DNA of 22,854 bases from positions 1 through 22,854 of the IMG/VR virus record IMGVR_UViG_3300020172_003834; one strand, 5' to 3'. Shown one piece after another: positions 17,067 to 22,854 of the stretch. The notes under the pieces were generated by a model. That model ran no database searches. It worked only from the letters and a program-made list of their open reading frames with translations, and was not told the origin of the DNA. This DNA is from a virus. The translations under genes and the position numbers were made by a program. Every line of letters begins with the position of its first letter. The stretch's first letter is position 1.

Positions 17067-17909
17067 ATGGCAAAACCAAGCACAAGACAGGAATTGATTG
17101 ATTATTGTTTAAGGAGACTTGGTGCGCCTGTTTTAGAAATCAATATCGATGATGATCAAATTGATGATTTGGTGGATGATGCCGTTCAGTACTTCCAAGA
17201 ACGTCATTTTGATGGCGTTGAAAGAATGTACTTAAAGTACAAGATTACTCAGAATGATCTTGATAGAGGTAGGGCAAAAAATACGAATGGGATTGGTATT
17301 GTAACAACAACTGCAAATTCTACTATTCCTGGATATGGAACTACATCATTTAATTTTTATGAAACATCCAACTACATCCAAGTTCCCGATTCTGTTATAG
17401 GGATAGAAAAAGTTTTTAAATTTGATACTAGTTCCATATCTGGTGGTATGTTTAGTATCAAATATCAGTTATTCTTAAATGATCTTTATTATTTTAATTC
17501 AGTCGAGTTATTGCAATATGCAATGACTAAAACATATTTGGAAGATATTGACTTTTTACTCTCTACAGATAAACAGGTTAGGTTTAATAAGAGACAAGAT
17601 CGTCTTTATCTTGACATTGATTGGGGATCAGAATCAAAAGATAATTGGATAGTTCTTGATTGTTATCGAGCACTAGATCCAGCATCTTTCAGTCAAGTAT
17701 ATAATGATTCTTTCCTTAAAAAATATCTAACGGCATTGATTAAGAGGCAATGGGGTCAAAATCTTATTAAATTTAATGGTGTTAAGTTGCCAGGTGGAAT
17801 TGAGTTAAATGGTAGGCAATTGTATGATGATGCCGAAAGAGAATTAGATGACATTAAGTCAAGAATGACTTTAGAGTACGAATTACCACCTTACGATTTT
17901 ATTGGATAA
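17067..17909 (+). CDS. 13: Neck protein gp13
   Basis: 280 residues (T4 gp13 is 309). gp13 and gp14 form the neck that closes the DNA-filled head and provides the surface to which the tail binds. The N-terminal block RQELIDYCLRRLGAPVLEIN followed by DDQIDDLVDDAVQYFQERHF and DGVE corresponds to remembered T4 gp13 (LKDVILRRLGAPIINVE, then [20 protein letters not shown]). The C-terminal half holds WIVLDCYRALDP and a basic helix LTALIKRQWGQNLIKF, also usual for the family; the last segment ends MTLEYELPPYDFIG. The start is set by AAGGAG at 17055. The gene ends in TAATG overlapping gp14, so the two neck proteins are probably translationally coupled. Confidence 0.95.
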   Translation: MAKPSTRQELIDYCLRRLGAPVLEINIDDDQIDDLVDDAVQYFQERHFDGVERMYLKYKITQNDLDRGRAKNTNGIGIVTTTANSTIPGYGTTSFNFYETSNYIQVPDSVIGIEKVFKFDTSSISGGMFSIKYQLFLNDLYYFNSVELLQYAMTKTYLEDIDFLLSTDKQVRFNKRQDRLYLDIDWGSESKDNWIVLDCYRALDPASFSQVYNDSFLKKYLTALIKRQWGQNLIKFNGVKLPGGIELNGRQLYDDAERELDDIKSRMTLEYELPPYDFIG

Positions 17910-19579
17910 TGGCACTTAATCCATTTTTTCTTCAGGGATCTTTTAGTGAGCAAAGACTTGTACAGGAGTTGATTAATGAACAACTCAAGATATATGGTGT
18001 CGAAGTTACTTATATTCCAAGAAAAGTTGTTGGGAGAGGAAAACTTTATGGATATGAAGATCTGAAAGAAATTAGTTCGTCAACTTTCGACGATAATTTT
18101 TTATTAGAAGCATACGTACAAAACTACGAAGGATATGCTGGTTCTGGAGATATTCTAACAAAATTTGGAATGTCTTTAAGAGATGAAGTTACGTTAATTA
18201 TCTCAAGAGAAAGATATGAAGATTTTATATCTCCATTTTTGTCAGGGTTACCCGAAGATGAAATTTTACTAAGTGCAAGACCCAAAGAAGGTGATTTAAT
18301 ATATTTCCCATTAGGTGGAAGATTATTTGAAGTTAAATTTGTTGAGCATGAAAGTCCATTTTACCAGTTAGGTAAAAATTATGTTTATGAATTAAAATGT
18401 GAACTCTTTGAGTATGAAGATGAAGTCATTGATACTTCAATTGATGAGATTGATCGCACAATTGAGGATGATGGTTATATTACGACATTAATTTTATCTG
18501 GGTTAGGTGTAACTGCAACTGCTAACCCAACAGTTAATACTGGATATATTAGAGAAATATTTTTAAATGATGATGGGTATGATTATACCTCAACTCCAAC
18601 GATTACTTTCTCATCTCCATCTGGAGGAACTCAGGCAACTGCGGTTGCCATTACAACTAACAAAAGTGGAGTTTATTCGATATCACAAATTTTATTAACA
18701 AATGCAGGTAGTGGATATACTTCTACACCAAGTATAATAATTACTGGTGGAAATGGAACTGGGGCGGCAGCAACTTGCAGCATAGCAAATGGATTTGGAT
18801 ATTTTGGGTTAACCCAACTTACTTTGGGTGCTCAAGGATCTGGATATCCAACTCCACCAATTGTTACAATATCAAATCCAACTGGTGTCGCAGGAGTTGC
18901 CACTGTTGGAATATCAACTCTTGGATCAGTTAATGCAATAAGTATTGCTAACGGTGGAACTTTCTATGATCCAAATAAAAATCCAGTAGTTACCTTCTCC
19001 ACACCAAGTCCACAACCATCTGGATTTGTAACTGCAACTGGATATGCTGTAGTAGGATCTGCAGGTACTATAACCTCAATTGTATTATCCAATGTTGGAT
19101 TTGGATATACTGTACCACCGACAATAAGTATTGGTAGTAGTTTTGCTGACAAAGTTGGATTAAATACTGCAAGAGCTGTGGCAGTTGTTAATAATGCAGA
19201 CCAAGTTTCAGGTTTAAGAATTGTCGATCCTGGTAATGGATATATTTCTGGTAATGTAACAGTTACTATTGCAAATCCACCAAGAATTACTGGAATAGGT
19301 ACATATCAATTTAATGAATTGGTTGTTGGATCACAATCCAGAACTACCGCAAGAGTTAAATCTTGGGACTCGGATACGAGGATTCTCAAAGTTGGAATAA
19401 ATAGTGCAACCTTCTATGAAGGTGAGGACATAGTTGGTGCTGCTTCTTCGGCAATTTTCTCACTGTCTTCATATGATCAAATGGATATTTACGATCCATA
19501 TGCACAAAATGACGAGATAGAAGCAATAGCGGATCAACTTGTAGATTTTTCAGAATCGAATCCATTTGGTAATTACTAA
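17909..19579 (+). CDS. 14: Neck protein gp14 with a large repeat insertion
   Basis: 556 residues, more than twice T4 gp14 (256). The first 190 residues are a clear gp14: GVEVTYIPR at 30-38 (T4 GVECYYVPR), EDLKEI at 50-55, FGMSLRDEVTL at 86-96 (T4 FGMQVQDEVTL), PKEGDLIYFPLGGRLFEV at 125-142 and SPFYQLGKNYVYEL at 149-162 (T4 DPFYQLGQNAIRKI). Residues about 195-455 are six GSGYT-type repeats absent from T4 gp14. After them, residues about 460-520 hold another beta-like stretch (ELVVGSQSRTTARVKSWD), and the end FSESNPFGNY aligns with T4 FESSPFDNDF. The insertion therefore lies between conserved ends, is in frame, and probably forms a domain projecting from the neck. The gene is coupled to gp13 and gp15 by TAATG overlaps. 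Confidence 0.94.
   Translation: MALNPFFLQGSFSEQRLVQELINEQLKIYGVEVTYIPRKVVGRGKLYGYEDLKEISSSTFDDNFLLEAYVQNYEGYAGSGDILTKFGMSLRDEVTLIISRERYEDFISPFLSGLPEDEILLSARPKEGDLIYFPLGGRLFEVKFVEHESPFYQLGKNYVYELKCELFEYEDEVIDTSIDEIDRTIEDDGYITTLILSGLGVTATANPTVNTGYIREIFLNDDGYDYTSTPTITFSSPSGGTQATAVAITTNKSGVYSISQILLTNAGSGYTSTPSIIITGGNGTGAAATCSIANGFGYFGLTQLTLGAQGSGYPTPPIVTISNPTGVAGVATVGISTLGSVNAISIANGGTFYDPNKNPVVTFSTPSPQPSGFVTATGYAVVGSAGTITSIVLSNVGFGYTVPPTISIGSSFADKVGLNTARAVAVVNNADQVSGLRIVDPGNGYISGNVTVTIANPPRITGIGTYQFNELVVGSQSRTTARVKSWDSDTRILKVGINSATFYEGEDIVGAASSAIFSLSSYDQMDIYDPYAQNDEIEAIADQLVDFSESNPFGNY
18540..19280 (+). repeat. Six GSGYT-type repeats inserted in gp14
   Basis: Repeat cores in order are GYDYTSTPTITF (about 18575), GSGYTSTPSIII (18707), GSGYPTPPIVTI (about 18836), GGTFYDPNKNPVVTF (about 18953), GFGYTVPPTISI (about 19097) and GNGYISGNVTVTI (about 19232). 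Spacing is roughly 38-48 residues. Ala/Thr/Gly-rich linkers such as GGNGTGAAATCSI join them. The fourth unit is degenerate. Confidence 0.85.
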
Positions 19580-20622
19580 TGTTAGGAACTTATTTTTATC
19601 ATCATATTATTAGAAAAACTGTAGTATCTTTTGGTACTATTTTTAATCAAATTCACATCAAACACAAAGATGATGATGGATTGGCAATTAGTGATATGCG
19701 GGTTCCACTGGCATATGGTCCAAGACAAAAGTTTTTAGCGAGAATTGAACAGCAACCAGAGTTAAATAAACCAACTCAGATTAGTTTGCCAAGAATGTCA
19801 TTTGAGATGAATTCTTTGCAATATGACGCAACTAGAAAGGCAGGCGTAACGCAAACATTTAAAGCTTCTGATGGAACTAATTTAAAAAAGGTATATTTAC
19901 CAGTTCCATATAATATTGGATTTGAACTTAATATCTTAACTAAACTAAATGATGATGCTCTTCAGATAGTGGAGCAAATACTACCATTTTTTCAACCAGC
20001 ATTTACAATCACAATTGATCTCATTGATTCAATTGGGGAAAAAAGAGATATTCCTGTTGTCTTGGAATCGATAAACTTCCAAGATGATTATGAAGGAGAT
20101 TTCTCAACTCGAAGATCACTAATTTATACACTTCAGTTTACAGCAAAAACTTATCTCTTTGGTCCTATTGCTGAGACAACTGATGGACTCATTAAGAAAG
20201 TTCAGGTTGATCAGTACAGTTCTCTCGATAGAACAACTGCTAAGAGAGAAATGAGATATACTGTGACAGCGAAGGCACTTAAAGATTATGATTCTGATGC
20301 CACAACGTTTATAACTGATCCAATTAATAAAGCAGTTATAACTTTAGAAGTTAATGATGCATCACTTCTTTCAGTTAATAATAGAATTGCCATTGATGAT
20401 GAAATTATGTTGATTAACTCCATATCTGGAAATACGCTTACAGTACAAAGAGCATACGATGGTACAATCGCTACAGAACATACAGATAATAGTACTATTA
20501 ATGTTTTAACCGCTGCAGATGATGCGAGAATAGATCCAGATGATGACTTTGGATTCTCAGAAAACTTTGATTACTTTGCAGATTCTAGGACTTATAGCCC
20601 AGTTCGCCAAATTGATGTTTGA
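19579..20622 (+). CDS. 15: Tail sheath stabiliser / tail terminator gp15
   Basis: 347 residues (T4 gp15 is 272). gp15 is the hexameric terminator that caps the sheath and tube and joins the tail to the neck. Matches to remembered T4 gp15: the N-terminus GTYFYHHIIRKTVVSFGTIF (T4 GYFYNSSFRRYATLMGDLF), IHIKHK, DMRVPLAYGPRQKFL near 39-53 (T4 FIRVPITYASKEHF), LPRMSFEM near 70-77, LQIVEQILPFFQPAF at 128-142 (T4 FQIVEQILPYFQPHF), and YEGDFSTRRSLIYTLQFT at 171-188. Residues about 250-310 hold an extra 'IDDEIM...VQRAYDGTIATEH' module. The tail ARIDPDDDFGF recalls the T4 C-terminal RDIDPEDWDG. The start overlaps the gp14 stop (TAATG); no Shine-Dalgarno sequence is seen. Confidence 0.95.
   Translation: MLGTYFYHHIIRKTVVSFGTIFNQIHIKHKDDDGLAISDMRVPLAYGPRQKFLARIEQQPELNKPTQISLPRMSFEMNSLQYDATRKAGVTQTFKASDGTNLKKVYLPVPYNIGFELNILTKLNDDALQIVEQILPFFQPAFTITIDLIDSIGEKRDIPVVLESINFQDDYEGDFSTRRSLIYTLQFTAKTYLFGPIAETTDGLIKKVQVDQYSSLDRTTAKREMRYTVTAKALKDYDSDATTFITDPINKAVITLEVNDASLLSVNNRIAIDDEIMLINSISGNTLTVQRAYDGTIATEHTDNSTINVLTAADDARIDPDDDFGFSENFDYFADSRTYSPVRQIDV
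20329..20510 (+). repeat. 'E(I/F)M...RG..GT...H' module inserted in gp15
   Basis: The translation has ITLEVNDASLLSVNNRIAID, DEIMLINSISGNTLTVQRAY and DGTIATEHTDNSTINV. It lies between the conserved gp15 core and the conserved C-terminal tail and matches modules in two other genes of this window. I do not recall an equivalent segment in T4 gp15. Confidence 0.7.
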
Positions 20623-20628
20623 TAAATT

Positions 20629-21051
20629 ATGTCAAATTCTTTCGATAAATTAGATAAAATTCTTTCTACAGAAAGTAATATTGTTGATGTTGATTCTGAT
20701 AGCACTGCGATAGAACTTGTAAGTGATGATAAAGGTGATATAAAAAAAGATTATGATTATACAAGGGCAAATCTTTATTCATTGATTGAGAAAGGTCAAG
20801 AAGCAATCAATGGCATCTTGGAACTTGCTGGAGAAGGTGGAAGTCCAAGAGCATATGAAGTTGCTGGTCAATTAATTAAAAGTGTTGCAGATACAACTGA
20901 TAAATTAATGGATCTACAAAAGAAACTGAAAGATGTGGAGGAAGAATCTACAAAATCAACAACAAATGTTACCAATAACTCTTTATTTGTTGGGTCTACT
21001 GCTGAGTTATCAAAATTATTAAAACAAGGTTTTCTAAATAATAAAGAGTAA
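20629..21051 (+). CDS. 16: Small terminase subunit gp16
   Basis: 140 residues (T4 gp16 is 164). gp16 forms a ring that recognises replicated concatemer DNA and stimulates the gp17 packaging motor. The layout matches: an acidic N-terminus, KDYDYTRANLYSLIEKGQEA at about 40-59 (T4 DDYGVVRRNMHFQQQML), a helical middle with GSPRAYEVAGQLIKSVADTT at about 71-90 (T4 DSPRHMEVFATLMGQMTTT) ending in a coiled-coil-like LMDLQKKLKDVEEE, and SLFVGSTAELSKLLK at 118-132 (T4 TVFMGSPTELMDEI). The ATG is 6 bases after the gp15 stop, without an obvious Shine-Dalgarno sequence. In T4 gene 17 follows directly; here a different gene follows. Confidence 0.94.
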   Translation: MSNSFDKLDKILSTESNIVDVDSDSTAIELVSDDKGDIKKDYDYTRANLYSLIEKGQEAINGILELAGEGGSPRAYEVAGQLIKSVADTTDKLMDLQKKLKDVEEESTKSTTNVTNNSLFVGSTAELSKLLKQGFLNNKE

Positions 21052-21063
21052 TCTTTTATTAAT

Positions 21064-22584
21064 GTGCATAAGTTAAAGTCTCACAAAACAGTTGAGCAGA
21101 TTGCAAAGAAGCATCGTATGGAGGTTTCTTTTATTCAAAAGCAACTGGATATGGGGGAACCAATTGAGCACGAGCACACAAAAAATCATGATCTTGCCAA
21201 AGATATTGCTCTTCAACATCTAGATGAAATTCCAGATTATTATACTCGATTAATTAAAATGGAAAGAAGTGCGAAGAAAGAGCATAAGAAATTTAAAGAT
21301 GTAAAAGAAGATCTTCGCAACTGGTTTGATCCATCGCACCCAGAGGGCGGTTGGAGGCGTTACAACACTAAAGGAGAATCAATAGGACAATGTGCCAGAA
21401 AAGAGGGGGAACCCAAGCCCAAGTGCCTGTCCAACGAGAAGGCAGCGAAATTACGTTCTCAAGGGGGTGTAAAGGCAATTGCCAGTGCCGTAAGGAGAAA
21501 GAGGAGTCAGGATCCAGTGGCAAATCGTAAAGGTAAGGGGGGAAAACCAGTCATGGTCTCAAATAAAATTAAGGAAGATATGGATCCAGTAAGATACTGC
21601 CCTAAGTGCCAAAAGAATGAAACACAATCTGAGTGTAAGTATGGTCCAAGTTTTTGGGCAATGTATTCCTCCCCATCAATGCTCACAACTAATCAAATGA
21701 AGTTTGATATTGCACAGGTTCATCCTACAAATGAGGGAAAAGATCATGAGTACTCAATGGCAAGATCTGAACTTTCCACAATCGTTAAGGCGGCAAAAAG
21801 ACTGCAGAAAAAAATGAAAGGAGAGGGTGAAATTGAGGCTTGGGTACAATCAAAGATTACCAAAGCAGCAGATTATATTGACACTGCGGCAGATTATCTT
21901 GAGAGTGGAGAACATAAAGTAGATGAAGCGTGTTGGGATGGGTATGAACAACGTGGAATGAAAAGGAAAGGAAAAAGAACGGTTCCTAATTGTGTAAAAG
22001 AAGAGAATAAACCAACCAATCCTAAACTTTGGGCAAAGTGGAAATCAAAGGCAAAAGCAAAATTTGATGTATACCCATCTGCATATGCTAATGGTTGGGC
22101 AGCGAAGGGATATAAATCAGAAGGTGGTGGATGGAAATCTGTAAGTGAGGGAGTAAGTTTTGACATTGGTTCTGGACATAAACAAGCGCAGAAACAAGCA
22201 AAGATCAGAAATCTTGCAACTGGTACAACTAACCCTAATGAGAAGTCTGCTGCCCTCAGAAAGTTAAGTGGACCTTCACTTCCTCTTGCAGATTCATACT
22301 CAAATTGGAGAACGGATTTGGGTGAAGACTGGCAATCAGTAAATCGCAAAGATAAAACTGATGGTCTCAGTCAAAAAGCTGTAGATGCTTATCGTCGTGA
22401 GAATCCAGGTTCCAAACTTCAGACTGCAGTAACTGAGAAGAAACCAACTGGTAAGAGAGCAAAGCGTCGTAAAAATTTTTGCAGCAGAATGAAAGGTATG
22501 AAGTCTAGACTAACTTCTGCTAAAACTTCTAGAGATCCTGATAGCAGAATAAATAAAGCATTACGTCGTTGGAATTGTAACTGA
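21064..22584 (+). CDS. Basic mosaic protein between gp16 and the window end, possibly head-internal
   Basis: 506 residues. The start is GTG 21064; the ATG two bases earlier (21062) meets a stop after four codons, and the next in-frame ATG (21121) would cut the first domain. Segments: 1-75, a DUF5661-like helical domain (HTKNHDLAKDIALQHLDEIP, DYYTRLIKMERSAKKEH); about 83-168, a DUF5872-like part (GGWRRYNTKGESIGQC, NRKGKGGKPVMV); 179-191, CPKC...C, a possible partial zinc site; about 229-288, a helical domain (EYSMARSEL, EAWVQSKITKAADYIDTAAD) that I recall from many marine T4-like phages; 289-310, ACWDGYEQRGMKRKG; 319-358, PKLWAKWKSKAKAKFDVYPS; and 435-506, a very basic tail (SQKAVDAYRRENPGSKLQ, RRKNFCSRMKGMKS, DPDSRINKALRRWNCN). 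High Lys/Arg content and clear segment boundaries suggest a DNA-contacting packaging or internal head protein, but no activity can be assigned. Domain names are from memory. Confidence 0.75.
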   Translation: MHKLKSHKTVEQIAKKHRMEVSFIQKQLDMGEPIEHEHTKNHDLAKDIALQHLDEIPDYYTRLIKMERSAKKEHKKFKDVKEDLRNWFDPSHPEGGWRRYNTKGESIGQCARKEGEPKPKCLSNEKAAKLRSQGGVKAIASAVRRKRSQDPVANRKGKGGKPVMVSNKIKEDMDPVRYCPKCQKNETQSECKYGPSFWAMYSSPSMLTTNQMKFDIAQVHPTNEGKDHEYSMARSELSTIVKAAKRLQKKMKGEGEIEAWVQSKITKAADYIDTAADYLESGEHKVDEACWDGYEQRGMKRKGKRTVPNCVKEENKPTNPKLWAKWKSKAKAKFDVYPSAYANGWAAKGYKSEGGGWKSVSEGVSFDIGSGHKQAQKQAKIRNLATGTTNPNEKSAALRKLSGPSLPLADSYSNWRTDLGEDWQSVNRKDKTDGLSQKAVDAYRRENPGSKLQTAVTEKKPTGKRAKRRKNFCSRMKGMKSRLTSAKTSRDPDSRINKALRRWNCN

Positions 22585-22760
22585 TGAAATTAGATCCTGA
22601 CGAGATTTCTTTAAATAATCTTACTAAAATATTCGAATATGAGAGAATTTCGAGAGAAATAGATTCTTGCGAAAATATAGAAGAATTGAGAAATATTTGC
22701 AAATGTTCTGTAAAACTTTATTTTAGTCAACAAGAAACAATCGCAGCAATGGTCAAATGA
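22584..22760 (+). CDS. Small conserved phage protein, unknown function
   Basis: 58 residues, reading MKLDPDEISLNNLTKIFEYE, then RISREIDSCENIEELRNICK, then an end at ETIAAMVK. The ATG shares its first base with the preceding TGA (TGATG) and the stop overlaps the next ATG (ATGA), so it is tightly coupled on both sides, which supports its being real despite its size. It looks all-helical with three Cys residues. I recall closely similar short proteins (D.I.L.NLTKIFEYE..SREID) in cyanomyoviruses near the terminase genes; no function is known to me. Confidence 0.8.
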   Translation: MKLDPDEISLNNLTKIFEYERISREIDSCENIEELRNICKCSVKLYFSQQETIAAMVK

Positions 22761-22854
22761 AATCATTCAATCAATTTCTATCAGAAGCCATCAACATTGC
22801 TGGTGACTTTAACGGCAACCTATACGTCAATGGTTCTGAACCACAATCGCAACC
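22757..22854 (+). CDS. Start of a protein with a capsid-targeting-like N-terminus (3'-partial)
   Basis: The frame is open to the window end, giving 32 complete codons. It begins MKSFNQFLSEA, followed by INIAGDFNGNLYVNG. The first 11 residues closely resemble the T4 capsid-targeting sequence MKTYQEFIAEA of internal protein III, which directs proteins into the prohead and is cut by the gp21 protease after (L/I)-x-E; here LSE-A would be the corresponding site. The ATG overlaps the previous stop as ATGA. The INIAGDFNGNLYVNG part matches N-termini that I recall from cyanomyovirus proteins of unknown function. The rest of the protein is outside the window, so identity cannot be given. Confidence 0.75.
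   Translation, partial: MKSFNQFLSEAINIAGDFNGNLYVNGSEPQSQ

Noticed and set aside
20621-20628. GATAAATT before gp16 as a late promoter
   Set aside because: It differs from TATAAATA at both ends, including the final A, and overlaps the gp15 stop; too weak to support.
21894-22349. Open frame of 151 codons on the minus strand
   Set aside because: It is antisense to the strongly protein-like basic mosaic gene; its composition (Phe/Pro/Leu/Ser-rich) mirrors the Lys/Glu/Gly-rich codons of the + strand.
22548-22555. AATAAATA 28 bases before ATG 22584 as a late promoter
   Set aside because: It encodes part of the conserved C-terminus (RINKAL) of the mosaic protein and such AATAAATA matches recur by chance inside AT-rich genes (for example near 7187 and 19393).
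179-22854. tRNA or other structured RNA genes
   Set aside because: The window is covered by coding sequence almost without gaps; no cloverleaf or intergenic space large enough was found.

Overview
The window is part of the late structural (virion morphogenesis) region of a T4-like myovirus, most probably a marine cyanophage (Kyanoviridae type) or a close marine relative such as a pelagimyovirus. The reasons are: gene order and protein signatures match T4 genes 8, 13, 14, 15 and 16; the small linker proteins and giant tail proteins resemble marine cyanomyovirus families as I remember them; the DNA is AT-rich; every gene lies on the + strand and is packed with almost no spacing; and a T4-type late promoter motif (TATAAATA) is present. 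No host gene, RNA gene, integrase, transposase or CRISPR array is seen.

Layout. (1) 1-5709: the 3' part of a giant virion protein at the T4 gene 7 position, built of Gly/Ser/Thr-rich and repeated beta-type modules; its start is outside the window. (2) 5741-7294: baseplate wedge gp8, enlarged relative to T4, preceded by a late-promoter-like CATAAATA. (3) 7297-14343: a 2348-residue DUF4815-type tail/baseplate protein that fills the place of T4 genes 9-12. (4) 14345-17056: five small to medium genes (a coiled-coil protein, a beta-type structural protein, a 75-aa fibre-like linker, a 552-aa fibre-like protein and another coiled-coil protein) at the position of T4 wac, with a consensus late promoter at 14551. 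(5) 17067-21051: the neck, tail-terminator and packaging block gp13-gp14-gp15-gp16. (6) 21064-22854: a 506-aa basic mosaic protein, a 58-aa protein, and the start of a gene whose N-terminus looks like a T4 capsid-targeting sequence. These stand where gene 17 (large terminase) would follow in T4.

How the genes work together. Regions 1-4 supply the baseplate and attached fibres. gp13 and gp14 form the neck that closes the head, gp15 caps the tail sheath and tube, and gp16 is the small terminase that helps start DNA packaging. Region 6 is plausibly head-internal protein, but that is inference.

The most interesting signals are module sharing between non-homologous structural proteins (a GSGYT-type repeat in four genes and an 'EIM...RG..GT...H' module in three), a higher-order repeat in the gp7-position protein with one conserved Cys per unit, gp14 at twice the T4 length because of six GSGYT repeats, and the capsid-targeting-like N-terminus beside the mosaic basic protein. 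All identifications rest on reading the translations and on remembered family sequences; no search was run.
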